Assembly: GCF_024159085.1 (NCBI RefSeq)
Contig: NZ_JAMZDE010000001.1
Coordinates: 62,001 to 126,000 of the forward strand
DNA: 64,000 nucleotides
Reading direction: 5' to 3'
From: Idiomarina rhizosphaerae
Lineage (GTDB): Bacteria > Pseudomonadota > Gammaproteobacteria > Enterobacterales > Alteromonadaceae
The notes beneath the pieces were generated by a model. The model made no database searches. It was not told the origin of the DNA and worked only from the letters and a program-made list of their open reading frames with translations. Shown here piece by piece: positions 8,920 to 16,543 of this stretch (position 1 is its first letter; each line of letters begins with the position of its first letter). The translations under genes and the position numbers were made by a program.

Positions 8920-8921
8920 AC

Positions 8922-8944
8922 GTCAGTACCGTTAGGAAACTGAC
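8922..8944. promoter_or_regulatory. Inverted repeat just upstream of the histidine kinase gene
   Basis: GTCAGT and ACTGAC form a perfect 6+6 inverted repeat with an 11-base spacer, three bases upstream of the kinase start codon. It could be a leader hairpin or an operator. It does not resemble the direct repeats LytTR regulators usually bind, so its role is open. Confidence 0.2.
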
Positions 8945-9063
8945 TGCTAAGCTAGCCCAGCCGCCCGGCAGATACAAACAAGGAATACGTGAGCGGTAGG
9001 AATTTAGGTGTGAGTGGTTCTGGATCGCAGGTTAGGTTATTTATCCGCTTGCCGCATTACATA

Positions 9064-9504
9064 CTAACTTTTTAACGCCTGAATTGATTTTTTGGTGTCA
9101 CGAAGGTTCTCAGCCAACGCGTCGAGTAGCTTCTGATACTCCGACGACTTTTCTCCCAGCCCCGTGCGTTTTACCACACTTGCCAGTTCTTCATCTTCCT
9201 GCAGACACTTATCCAAAATAGCGGTTTTAGAATCCGCAGAGAAAAATTGAGTGAGTTCCCCTTCAATTATTTGCATCAGTTCTTTATCGGGGTCAGGTTT
9301 AGCCGGCAGCTCGCCGAGGTCCTTAACGATATTTTCAAACGGTTCTATAAAGGAAGCTCTTTCACTGGCAATACTATCAAGCTCGTTAGCAAGGTTATCG
9401 TCCTCAACCACCTTCGCTATTTCACGGTAGTAATCTTTTGTCTCAATGACTAACTTCAGAATTTCCATGCTATCGGCCTGATTATCTGTGCGTAATATCG
9501 ACAT
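9064..9504 (-). CDS. Ferritin-like DUF2383 / PA2169-type protein
   Basis: A 146-residue helical protein, MSILRTDNQADSMEILKLV onward, matching the four-helix DUF2383 (PA2169/YciE-like) family of ferritin-like proteins seen in stress responses. ILKLVIETKDYYREIAKVV and the ERASFIEPFENIVKDLG region carry the acidic positions of the bundle. The start is taken at the ATG at 9502-9504, with AAGGAA four bases before it. A longer reading frame back to 9555 would overlap the lipid kinase gene. It lies directly downstream of that kinase gene and is probably co-transcribed. Confidence 0.75.
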   Translation of the reverse strand: MSILRTDNQADSMEILKLVIETKDYYREIAKVVEDDNLANELDSIASERASFIEPFENIVKDLGELPAKPDPDKELMQIIEGELTQFFSADSKTAILDKCLQEDEELASVVKRTGLGEKSSEYQKLLDALAENLRDTKKSIQALKS

Positions 9505-9505
9505 A

Positions 9506-10405
9506 TTATTCCTTGTTTTTATTTGGCACTGGCATATCGCCAACAATAACTTCAATCGCCTTTGGGATCACTTCAAACTCAGCCGGAGTATCGGTTTTAA
9601 ACTCGCCGTCGGCCTGAATCCGTTTGGGTCTGGAAGTTTTAATACTAATTTTCCGGGCTTTTTTACAGACCACGCGCTCTGCCTTTCCTAAATTACCGTG
9701 ACGGAAATTTACCCCCAGCAATAGCAACCGCCACCACCGTATTGGCTTCAAACAAAATAAATTCAGTTGTTCATCCAGCAACGTGGAGTCATCATCAACA
9801 ATATTTCCGCCACCATAAAAGCGGCCATTACCCACCGCCAGGTGAATAGCTCTTACTGAACCTTCCCAGTCATCGGATTTTATAGCGACTTTAAAACTTT
9901 TATTGCGTTTAATTACGCTGGTAAAAGCTCCCAGATAAGCAAACACACCGAAATACTTCTTCATTTCTGATGTCAGCTCGCGGGTTACCTCTACGCCTAA
10001 GCCAACATGAGCAACATTCACAAAGTAACTATCGTTCACCTTCGCCAAGTTTATGCGTTCCCGCTTGTCGTCAATAATAGCCTGAGCAGCAGCGACAACG
10101 TCCTGTGGAAGCCCTAACGAACGCGCGAAATCATTCGCCGTACCCATAGGTAAAATGGCTAAGGTTTGTTTGCTTTTATAAACCGGTTCCAACGCAGCAC
10201 TGATAGTTCCATCGCCACCGGCAACAATAACTACACCTTCTTTCTCACGGTAATTTTCAATGCAGGAAGCCATGTGAGACGCACTTTCAGTGAGGCAAAC
10301 CTCTACCTCAGTGCCTGAGTTTCTGAGCAAATCGATAGCTTCTGTTAGCACCTCAGAGTGACCATTCCGACTCTTCGGATTAACCACTAACAATGCATGT
10401 TGCAA
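9506..10405 (-). CDS. YegS-type diacylglycerol/lipid kinase
   Basis: About 299 residues with the diacylglycerol kinase catalytic fold. Visible are LLVVNPKSRNG at the N-terminus, the nucleotide-binding VVIVAGGDGTISAAL, LPMGTANDFARSLGLP, and GNGRFYGGGNIV in the second domain. Members phosphorylate diacylglycerol or phosphatidylglycerol-type lipids at the inner membrane, and the substrate here is not certain. No ATG is available near the family start. A TTG at 10405 preceded by AGAGG gives the usual N-terminus, while a TTG at 10438 would add 11 residues without a ribosome binding site. Confidence 0.85.
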   Translation of the reverse strand: MQHALLVVNPKSRNGHSEVLTEAIDLLRNSGTEVEVCLTESASHMASCIENYREKEGVVIVAGGDGTISAALEPVYKSKQTLAILPMGTANDFARSLGLPQDVVAAAQAIIDDKRERINLAKVNDSYFVNVAHVGLGVEVTRELTSEMKKYFGVFAYLGAFTSVIKRNKSFKVAIKSDDWEGSVRAIHLAVGNGRFYGGGNIVDDDSTLLDEQLNLFCLKPIRWWRLLLLGVNFRHGNLGKAERVVCKKARKISIKTSRPKRIQADGEFKTDTPAEFEVIPKAIEVIVGDMPVPNKNKE

Positions 10406-10556
10406 TGCCTTACCTCTTCCTATTAAACGCTGCTTCAAATATAAGCGGTTTGTTCAAAGGCTGCAAAGTACTGACAGAATATTTACGTTAGAAGCCTGGT
10501 GATGCACAAATTAACAACAAAAGACGCCATTCCTGTAACCATCTGACGAACAGGTA

Positions 10557-10910
10557 TTATGTATGGCTTTCTGCATAAGTTGCTAAACCAATGATAGCTT
10601 CAGATATGAAAAGAATGCCGTACTGAATTACAACCACAAATCCTAGACCTATCGCTGCTTGAGGATCAGAATCAACACCAAACAATAAGCCTATTGTCAG
10701 AACTGAAACTAATAAACCAGCAACAGCTCGGAAGAAAGTTCTTAATTTAGTTTTATACAAATTCTTATTCGCTAAAACAAAAACTATTCCATATGGGAAT
10801 AACATAATGGCCGTGCCTATAAAACCTATTCCCCAATATTCAAAAGTTATTGCCACAAAACATATTATGGATAAAGTCCGAATTAAATTATAAATTTTTA
10901 AATAGTTCAC
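10557..10910 (-). CDS. Small integral membrane protein of unknown function
   Basis: A 117-residue protein with four predicted membrane helices (about residues 10-28, 30-47, 60-80 and 86-108) and no recognised family. It starts at a GTG whose last bases overlap the stop codon of a 43-codon reading frame (GTGA), with AAGGAAGG just upstream. It is less GC-rich than the flanking housekeeping genes, in keeping with the accessory character of the next 12 kb. Function unknown. Confidence 0.6.
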   Translation of the reverse strand: MNYLKIYNLIRTLSIICFVAITFEYWGIGFIGTAIMLFPYGIVFVLANKNLYKTKLRTFFRAVAGLLVSVLTIGLLFGVDSDPQAAIGLGFVVVIQYGILFISEAIIGLATYAESHT

Positions 10911-11038
10911 GAGCCTTCCTTTTTAGACGCCGTTGCGCAGCCTTCAATAACTTTGCAGGTAGGAGCTTGCATGGGATTCTCATGAAGTTCTAGTCGTAAA
11001 TTTTCAGCCTCCACATTGTTTTCTTTACGCTGATTCAT
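10907..11038 (-). CDS. Possible 43-residue small protein between hxlR-like and membrane protein genes
   Basis: A short frame beginning MNQRKENNVEAENLRLELHE and ending in a lysine-rich tail, with two cysteines. It overlaps the end of the HxlR gene by 14 bases and the GTG of the membrane protein gene by four, so it would couple the three genes translationally. No ribosome binding site or homolog is recognised, and the frame could be chance. It is listed because its boundaries fit the neighbours exactly. Confidence 0.25.
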   Translation of the reverse strand: MNQRKENNVEAENLRLELHENPMQAPTCKVIEGCATASKKEGS

Positions 11039-11366
11039 CAAAACTATCTTTCCGATCTGCCCAGCTCAGAAGCTCATCCAGAGCAGGGCACAAGGCCTGT
11101 CCCCATCTTGTCAGTCTGTATTCGACCTTAGGTGGCACCTCTGGATATACCGTACGATGCACAATCCCGTCAGCCTCAAGCCTTCTCAGCTGTTGCGCCA
11201 GCATTTTTTGAGATATGTCAGGAATCAGCTTCTCTAGGTCAGAATAGCGTTGCACTTTGCCGTCGAACAAATGAAACAAGATAATCAGCTTCCAGCGTCC
11301 TTCTAACAATTTAATGGCTTTAAGCGTATCAGCCGCAGCGGTAGAGGGCGTATAAATCTTTCTCAT
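11025..11366 (-). CDS. HxlR-family winged-helix transcriptional regulator
   Basis: A 113-residue HxlR regulator. LLEGRWKLIILFHLFDG (about residues 20-36), RYSDLEKLIPDISQKMLAQQLRRLEADGIVHRTVYPEVPPKVEYRLT is the textbook winged helix of the family. HxlR proteins are small homodimeric sensors, often of electrophiles or redox state, and commonly control a divergently transcribed neighbour. Here the divergent gene is the SnoaL-like protein at 11460. A 13-base palindrome sits three bases upstream of the start codon and is a likely operator. Confidence 0.9.
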   Translation of the reverse strand: MRKIYTPSTAAADTLKAIKLLEGRWKLIILFHLFDGKVQRYSDLEKLIPDISQKMLAQQLRRLEADGIVHRTVYPEVPPKVEYRLTRWGQALCPALDELLSWADRKDSFDESA

Positions 11367-11368
11367 AG

Positions 11369-11381
11369 GTAAGTAACTTAC
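11369..11381. promoter_or_regulatory. Palindrome GTAAGTAACTTAC, candidate HxlR operator
   Basis: A perfect 6+6 palindrome with one central base. It lies between the divergent HxlR and SnoaL-like genes, immediately before the HxlR start codon. HxlR-type regulators bind short palindromes in such positions, so autoregulation is a reasonable inference. Confidence 0.4.
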
Positions 11382-11459
11382 TTTTTTGTGCGTTCTTGAT
11401 TATTCGTAAGCCTAAGCAGAAACTACCTTTTCAGCAACTTTTCAATAAGGAAAATAAAC

Positions 11460-11786
11460 ATGACTATTCGGTTACCTGATGCCATAAAAAACTATTTTGA
11501 AATGAGCAACGGCTCAGTTCCTGCCCAAGCAAGTGAATGCTTTTCTCAAGATGCTGCGGTATTAGATGAAGGCGGCACTTATAAAGGTCATACCGCCATT
11601 AGTTCGTGGATTAAAGAAACACGAGAAAAGTATGAATTTAGTGCCAAACCAATCAACATAACGACCAAGGATCAGCACGAGATCGTCGAAGCAGAAGTCA
11701 GTGGTAACTTCCCGGGCAGCCCGGCCGTACTCACTTATTCTTTTTTACTAAACAATGACAAAATTCAGTCTCTGGAGATTTCATGA
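11460..11786 (+). CDS. SnoaL-like / NTF2-fold polyketide cyclase-type protein
   Basis: A 108-residue single-domain protein with the SnoaL/NTF2-like pattern: IKNYFEMSNGSVPAQASECF, ECFSQDAAVLDEGGTYKGH, ISSWIKETREKYEF and a final strand pair. The start ATG has AAGGA eight bases upstream. It is transcribed away from the HxlR regulator, an arrangement often seen for this fold, and is the probable target of that regulator. Possible roles are binding or detoxifying a small hydrophobic molecule; the active site is not identifiable. Confidence 0.75.
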   Translation: MTIRLPDAIKNYFEMSNGSVPAQASECFSQDAAVLDEGGTYKGHTAISSWIKETREKYEFSAKPINITTKDQHEIVEAEVSGNFPGSPAVLTYSFLLNNDKIQSLEIS

Positions 11787-11887
11787 TGGCTATCAACTAA
11801 GCAATAACAGATACCAATCGGGCAGTTGTTTCGGGACGGAGAAGCGGGTTTCATTATCACCAGATAGACTTAATTGCTGAATAATTT

Positions 11888-12358
11888 TTAAACGCGTTTC
11901 CGGGCTCGCCTATGCAAAAGCCTTTTATTCTCCAATTCCCGATACAGCATTTGAGTATCTTTAAACCATTTGAACTTATAAAATTCATTATTCCGAAAAC
12001 TTACCTTCACCGAAGATGAGCCAAGAAAAGAACTGATTTCTACTGACTCAATCTCATTCCAAATCTTCTCAAATTTGTAGTCTGTTGAATGTTGGTGAAA
12101 CATCATTTTCTCGTCGCCAACCGACAGTACTTCGCCTTTATGTAGATCCAATGCTTCCTCATAATGATCTTTAAACATACTAGATAGCTTTAATACAACT
12201 AAAAAAACTAGCAGTCCGAATGGTTTATTATCAATAATAAACAAAGAGTAATCGAAATAAAAAAGTGCTATACAAGTTAAGATGAAAAGATACGAAAACC
12301 ATCTGAAGTAATTTACTCTAGACTTTAAAAGCTTTTCATCACACTTAAATTTGATCAT
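11888..12358 (-). CDS. Two-TM membrane protein with C-terminal soluble domain, YcxB-like
   Basis: About 156 residues. Two hydrophobic helices at roughly residues 18-36 and 42-60 are followed by a soluble domain of alternating strands (EVLSVGDEKMMFHQH, WNEIESVEISSFLGSSSV, EFYKFKW) that resembles the bacterial PH-like YcxB domain. This is a fold resemblance only. The start is uncertain: the ATG at 12356-12358 is used, while a TTG at 12388 would add ten residues. It lies in a run of minus-strand genes with immunity-type folds. Confidence 0.5.
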   Translation of the reverse strand: MIKFKCDEKLLKSRVNYFRWFSYLFILTCIALFYFDYSLFIIDNKPFGLLVFLVVLKLSSMFKDHYEEALDLHKGEVLSVGDEKMMFHQHSTDYKFEKIWNEIESVEISSFLGSSSVKVSFRNNEFYKFKWFKDTQMLYRELENKRLLHRRARKRV

Positions 12359-12473
12359 AGTTTCTTGCTTGAATGAAGTTTTCGACAAGGAATCGCTTTA
12401 AAGACAACAGGGGCTTTAGCTTTAGTTGAAGCTATAAAGAACCGATGCTCCTTAGCGTAAGTTGTTGATGATA

Positions 12474-13193
12474 CTAACAGCTTTCCAAGTATAGCTTGCT
12501 AATAAAGTCATCTAGCGACTCAGCAATAGGAATAAATTTAGTCCTCTTCAACTCAAAGAGACACTCTGCGGAAAGCCCCTCAACATTGCTGATAACTTCC
12601 TCAGAATCAAAATGACCTTTAGCTCTCAGGTACTCAATTTCAGCTACGTTGACCCCTTGCTTTTTTAGTATGCCTTCAATTTTTCGGTCATAATAACAAT
12701 ACCCATGAGATTCGAGTATGCGTTTTCGGCCAAAAAGCGTATACAAATAGTCATCGTGATAATAGTAGATTTTGCCAAAGTCCTCTTCGGCAACGGACAT
12801 TGCGAAGAAGCTACCAGACGACTCATCTTCGTATGCAAACGACATCATTTGGTCTGGCAACACATTGAAATTCTCTTTAGAGTTCTGATTAGATGCAAAT
12901 AACTCAGGCCATTCTGGATGAACCCCTGTCAGATTTTCATATTTGGGTTGCCAGACACCGAAAATGCCAGCCACACTCGCGAGTTGCATAAAGGGTAAGT
13001 TTAGCGCCAACGCAACAAAGTCATCTTCAGCATGGACCTCGAATAAACAGCCATTCGTTTTCCCAAGAAACGCTTTGTAATCTTCGGGTATTGCCGGGTA
13101 TCCAAATTTATTTCTGAGGTTTTTCTCAATATCGATAATTTCTTCGGCGGTTAACGCCGGAAACTGACTTATCACCTCAATGTCATTGGTCAT
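12474..13193 (-). CDS. SMI1/KNR4-family protein
   Basis: A 239-residue protein. ALTAEEIIDIEKNLRNKFGYPAIPEDYKAFLGKTNGC at residues ~14-50 is the hallmark N-terminal motif of the SMI1/KNR4 fold, with IYYYHDDYLYTLFG further on. In bacteria this superfamily is widespread among immunity proteins against polymorphic and contact-dependent toxins, but also occurs elsewhere. No toxin gene adjoins it here. It is on the same strand as, and 45 bases downstream of, the DUF4241 gene. Confidence 0.75.
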   Translation of the reverse strand: MTNDIEVISQFPALTAEEIIDIEKNLRNKFGYPAIPEDYKAFLGKTNGCLFEVHAEDDFVALALNLPFMQLASVAGIFGVWQPKYENLTGVHPEWPELFASNQNSKENFNVLPDQMMSFAYEDESSGSFFAMSVAEEDFGKIYYYHDDYLYTLFGRKRILESHGYCYYDRKIEGILKKQGVNVAEIEYLRAKGHFDSEEVISNVEGLSAECLFELKRTKFIPIAESLDDFISKLYLESC

Positions 13194-13238
13194 AAATACT
13201 ACCTATTCGCGTCAGTTTCAGCGCTTATAAAGCCTATT

Positions 13239-14351
13239 TTAAATCGACTCATATGAGCCGTTTTCAGTTTCTTGTACAAGGATCATGAAATCAATGTACA
13301 GCGAGACCACTTCATCTTGCTCATTGACTCCCCAAAAAGCGGGGTAAGCGCCATCGCCAAAACCGCTGGTGCAAATAACGCAGTCATCTTGCCCGGTCAT
13401 TGATAACAGTTCCGTTTTCCCCTCCAGGATCCATTCGTTAAAGAGCTTTTCTTTTCTCAAATGGCTTAGTTCCACAAGGTTCCCAACATCGAATATAGCC
13501 AGGTTCCCAGCGTCGACACCATAAACTCCGTTACCGCTCGGTGTATTCGCTGCATACCATTTTACTGCCTGTTCGCTTTCGCTTAGCTTTACCCGAATAC
13601 CGGCAACCCGGTTATAGGCTGTAACTGTTTCAACGAGATAGTCGCCGGGCTTTACCTTGCGCTGTAGCGGTTCAAACCGATAAATATCATAGCCAAAATC
13701 TAAAATCCCGAGAATTCCTGAGCTAATTCGCAGCCTTCCAACCTCTTCCAGTTTTGCCTCTCCTTCATCTAAATGCGGGATTGTGACACGCCGATTTTGC
13801 TGAAAAAGAGTCTGTTCATTAAGGTCTAAATTCTCTTGTTTATTCATAAACGGAGCAGCGGAGCTCGACATAGCAAGAATATCAGCATGTTGTTCAGGGG
13901 CAATAACCGGGCTTTTTGGGGGATGAAAAAGAGTATGTATCCGCGTTATTTTCCAGTCTTTCTCTGCATCAAACTTGAGCTCGTAGGCATGATAATTTGA
14001 AGGCCTACCCTCATCTTGGCGCAGCTCGGTAAGCACTTGAGCAAAGTCGCCTTGAATATCACACTCAATGATTTTTTCGTTATTCGGGTCATAGTCAGCG
14101 GGCCCAAACGAGTTGTCAGACCCTGAACCACTACCGGCAAGGAAGTGAGCTTTATCGACAGCGGACATAAGATCACGCCAGTAGCCAAAATCAAACCCCT
14201 GACCGTTATCCTCTTCAGCCTTGCTTTTTGTCTCGGCTTTCAACCATTGTTCATACCAATGGGAAATAAACGACTTAACCCTCTCTTCAGGTGAATTCAT
14301 TGGCTCGTCGTAACTACTCTGCTTCCCGACAACATTATTTGAATTTTGCAT
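13239..14351 (-). CDS. DUF4241-containing two-domain protein (immunity-type)
   Basis: A 370-residue protein. The C-terminal ~200 residues show the DUF4241 pattern, with GVYGVDAGNLAIFDV, DDCVICTSGFGDGAYPAFWG and VVSLYIDFMIL. The N-terminal ~170 residues (VKSFISHWYEQWLK, FGYWRDLMSAVDKAHF and a strand-rich remainder) resemble the NTF2-like immunity fold. Both are folds found in immunity proteins of polymorphic toxin systems, so a protective role is an inference from family and neighbours. The two domains may also be a natural fusion of two immunity modules. Confidence 0.6.
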   Translation of the reverse strand: MQNSNNVVGKQSSYDEPMNSPEERVKSFISHWYEQWLKAETKSKAEEDNGQGFDFGYWRDLMSAVDKAHFLAGSGSGSDNSFGPADYDPNNEKIIECDIQGDFAQVLTELRQDEGRPSNYHAYELKFDAEKDWKITRIHTLFHPPKSPVIAPEQHADILAMSSSAAPFMNKQENLDLNEQTLFQQNRRVTIPHLDEGEAKLEEVGRLRISSGILGILDFGYDIYRFEPLQRKVKPGDYLVETVTAYNRVAGIRVKLSESEQAVKWYAANTPSGNGVYGVDAGNLAIFDVGNLVELSHLRKEKLFNEWILEGKTELLSMTGQDDCVICTSGFGDGAYPAFWGVNEQDEVVSLYIDFMILVQETENGSYESI

Positions 14352-14600
14352 GTTTGATTTTGAACTCCAATTTCATCTGGCATCTTGCCTTAAGGCTATG
14401 CCTGCTATCCGTGGTGTACGTTGCGTGTGTTTTGACTCTATAAAAACAGGGTTGGCCGCGCAAGGTGCTAAAGTGCAAGGGAATTGTAAATACTCAACTG
14501 TCGGAGAGAGTGATACGAACCTTAACGCTTTCTTAACTTTTACTTTCAACTACGCTATGTGAATATACATACTTAAATTTTGTTTCGAAAGGATTTTGAA

Positions 14601-15425
14601 ATGCCAACAAAGCTTTTTGGTCTTATTTTAATGAGTACGGTTTTAATCGGTTGCAACGACTCTGATTCAGAAACGGAAGTTAAAGAGACTCAAGTTCAGA
14701 GTAATGAAAGTACTATTGAAGAAGTTAATAACGAACCAGAAACCCGTACTATTCAAGTATCCGGCACGGTTGTATTTGAGGAGAGAGTCGGCAATGTGGA
14801 AGTCTGCGCCGATTTAAAAAGAACCCTCGCATGCAGCTCAAAAGATCCTAAAACTACAACCAACCCCGACGGCAGTTACGAGCTCAGTTGGGAATCCGAA
14901 GCTCCTCACCTAGGTTACAACTTAATCGCATCCTGGCCTAGAAAAGACCCTTTACCTAAAATTACAGAAACGCTGGCTCCGTATTGGGAAACCGTAGCCG
15001 TTGGAGCCCGCGACATCTACGACGGTGTTATCAACCCGCTGACCACAGCGGAACTTTCAGTAGAGCACGCGATGAGTATGCGAGATTACACCGATCAGGA
15101 ACTGCAGGAAGGCCTCGACGAGTTACGTGAAATTTATGCGGACATCTATGATTTGCCAGCTAACGAAGTTTATACCAAGGTAGCTGAATCAGACCGGTAC
15201 GCGGACACAATGGCGATACAAAGCAGACTTAGCAGTCACACTATCGGCATAGTCACAGACCCTTTAGCGCCAGCTCACGTAGCACGTAAGCTTAAAGACG
15301 AGATGCTGGATAAAGTCGACGCAGAAAACACCTCTGTTCAGCGGTACTTTATACGGAACTCCAAAGACATCAAAAAGCGAGTCCGCGAAACACTGATTGA
15401 ACTTGGCTACTTGACTAAAAGTTAA
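14601..15425 (+). CDS. Putative lipoprotein of unknown function
   Basis: A 274-residue protein with a signal peptide and lipobox (MPTKLFGLILMSTVLIGC). A negatively charged linker (residues ~20-48) follows, then a strand-rich part (IQVSGTVVFEERVGNVEVCAD, NPDGSYELSW), which is carboxypeptidase-regulatory-like, and a helical C-terminal half. The ATG at 14601 is chosen because AAAGGA precedes it and it starts directly at the signal peptide. It is one of only two plus-strand genes in the accessory region, and its stop codon overlaps a degenerate attC-like palindrome. Function unknown. Confidence 0.65.
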   Translation: MPTKLFGLILMSTVLIGCNDSDSETEVKETQVQSNESTIEEVNNEPETRTIQVSGTVVFEERVGNVEVCADLKRTLACSSKDPKTTTNPDGSYELSWESEAPHLGYNLIASWPRKDPLPKITETLAPYWETVAVGARDIYDGVINPLTTAELSVEHAMSMRDYTDQELQEGLDELREIYADIYDLPANEVYTKVAESDRYADTMAIQSRLSSHTIGIVTDPLAPAHVARKLKDEMLDKVDAENTSVQRYFIRNSKDIKKRVRETLIELGYLTKS

Positions 15426-15489
15426 CGAAATGACGCTGCGCGGCTTTGCAGTGCATTCAAAGCCGCAACGAAGAACCACTCCGCCACTT
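15421..15489 (-). repeat. Degenerate attC-like palindrome after yaeQ
   Basis: Read on the minus strand this carries TTGCGGCTTTG and CAAAGCCGCG as stem arms and ends in a GTTAAC core. It sits just after the yaeQ stop codon. The TTGCGGCT arm is shared with the palindromes at 17421-17505 and 20561-20646, supporting attC origin. The left core is unclear, and a simple hairpin is an alternative. Confidence 0.35.
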
Positions 15490-15508
15490 ATTTGTATTGC
15501 ACATCAAC

Positions 15509-16063
15509 CTACAGCGACGCCTCGGGCATTTCACCATGCCAACACTCAAGCGCAACAATCATCTGTTCATCACCATCACTGATATACAGCTGACCATCGC
15601 TTATCATTACGCCCCAGTGTGTTGAACGATGTAATTTTTCAGCAATTTCCGCTAGCTCATTTTGCGGTAAAACAAACACATTCACGTTGTTTAAATGGGC
15701 AAACTTCGGTAGCACTTTTTCTCGCCACAAACGCGCATTGCCATACACAACTACGGACATCTTCGGTGCACGTCGACTGGCTTTAATAACCCGCGCAGCA
15801 TCCGGTAGGCCAACATCAATCCAATGCTGAATTTCACCGGTGAGATCTATTTCCCAGAGTGCCGCTTCATCGGTATCGGATAGCCCCCTGCCAAAGGAGA
15901 GTTGCGGATGATAGAACATCGCATAAGCCAGTACTCGTGAGGCTAGACGCAGCTCTGTCTCAGATGGATGGCGTGCAACAGTAAATTTCACACTCTCGTA
16001 AACATCGCGATCAGTATCTGATATATCCAGTGAGATTTTATAAGGAGTTGCCTGTAATGCCAT
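15509..16063 (-). CDS. yaeQ: YaeQ family protein
   Basis: 184 residues from the ATG at 16061-16063, starting MALQATPYKISLDISDTDRDVY, the standard YaeQ opening, and close to the family's usual ~180 residues. Conserved stretches include FTVARHPSETELRLASRVLAYAMFYHP, LSFGRGLSDTDEAALWEIDL and WIDVGLPDAARVIKASRR. YaeQ has a PD-(D/E)XK nuclease-like fold and unknown function; its E. coli form has been linked to suppression of RfaH loss. A frame extending to 16132 is possible but unlikely. YaeQ is normally a core chromosomal gene, so its place at the end of a cassette-like array is notable. Confidence 0.88.
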   Translation of the reverse strand: MALQATPYKISLDISDTDRDVYESVKFTVARHPSETELRLASRVLAYAMFYHPQLSFGRGLSDTDEAALWEIDLTGEIQHWIDVGLPDAARVIKASRRAPKMSVVVYGNARLWREKVLPKFAHLNNVNVFVLPQNELAEIAEKLHRSTHWGVMISDGQLYISDGDEQMIVALECWHGEMPEASL

Positions 16064-16090
16064 TTGGGTACCTAAGTGTTTTCGTGTTCG

Positions 16091-16118
16091 TATTAACCAT
16101 TTAAGCCATTGGTTATAA
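16091..16118 (-). repeat. Short palindrome TAACCA...TGGTTA at the end of a membrane-protein gene
   Basis: Six-base arms with a ten-base loop overlap the stop codon of the gene at 16113. On the minus strand the ends read TATAAC and GGTTAAT, resembling the outer cores of an attC site reduced to its ends. It may equally be a simple hairpin. Confidence 0.2.
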
Positions 16119-16493
16119 GAGTATAAGTGCACATAAACTGCTTATACTGAATACGATACCAACGGTTAAGCCAAAAATAAGATACCAGTACGGTATAACC
16201 AATGCTTCTGCCCCATTCTTCACTTCAGGTGACTTTGACACAAGATAAGAGCCGTACGCCCAGCCAAGAATATTATATGCTACGTAGAGAGAAGGAATTA
16301 ATATCTGGAAGTGTGAGAACTCTAGCGTAAAAAAGGCAATGATAGAAACAATAACCCATAAAAACTCAATAGTGGTTGTGAACGACTGTATTTTGTTTGT
16401 CCAGCAAACGCCTTTGGCTTTATATAAAACAACACCATCAACAATTACCGCTATTCCTACAAAGACGCTAACTAAGAAGTACAGCTCTATCAT
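16113..16493 (-). CDS. Small integral membrane protein, cassette-borne
   Basis: A 126-residue protein with four hydrophobic helices (about residues 3-24, 40-60, 64-82 and 102-124) and no recognised family. The start ATG is 11 bases after the core-like GTTAGGA of the short palindrome at 16505-16537, whose GGAG also serves as the ribosome binding site. This is how genes sit in integron cassettes. Function unknown. Confidence 0.55.
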   Translation of the reverse strand: MIELYFLVSVFVGIAVIVDGVVLYKAKGVCWTNKIQSFTTTIEFLWVIVSIIAFFTLEFSHFQILIPSLYVAYNILGWAYGSYLVSKSPEVKNGAEALVIPYWYLIFGLTVGIVFSISSLCALILL

Positions 16494-16504
16494 TTTCTAA
16501 ATTC

Positions 16505-16537
16505 TCCTAACGCCCGCTATGCCTGAGATTGTTAGCT
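16505..16537 (-). repeat. Short attC-like site
   Basis: On the minus strand it runs from AGCTAAC to GTTAGGA, about 33 bases, with complementary ends and a GGGCGTTAG right arm typical of attC sites. It lies exactly between two genes in cassette position. It is shorter than most described attC sites, so it may be a deletion derivative. Confidence 0.45.
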
Positions 16538-16543
16538 GCTCGT

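Noticed and set aside
10911-11024. attC-like end GGCGTCTAAA before the membrane-protein gene
   Set aside because: A core-like GTCTAAA is followed by a ribosome binding site, but no matching left core or stem could be found. The stretch instead reads as a short open frame.
12389-12473. Hairpin CTTTAGCTT...GAAGCTATAAAG between two immunity-type genes
   Set aside because: It is a simple stem without RYYYAAC/GTTRRRY cores and not in the attC pattern; a chance or terminator-like hairpin.
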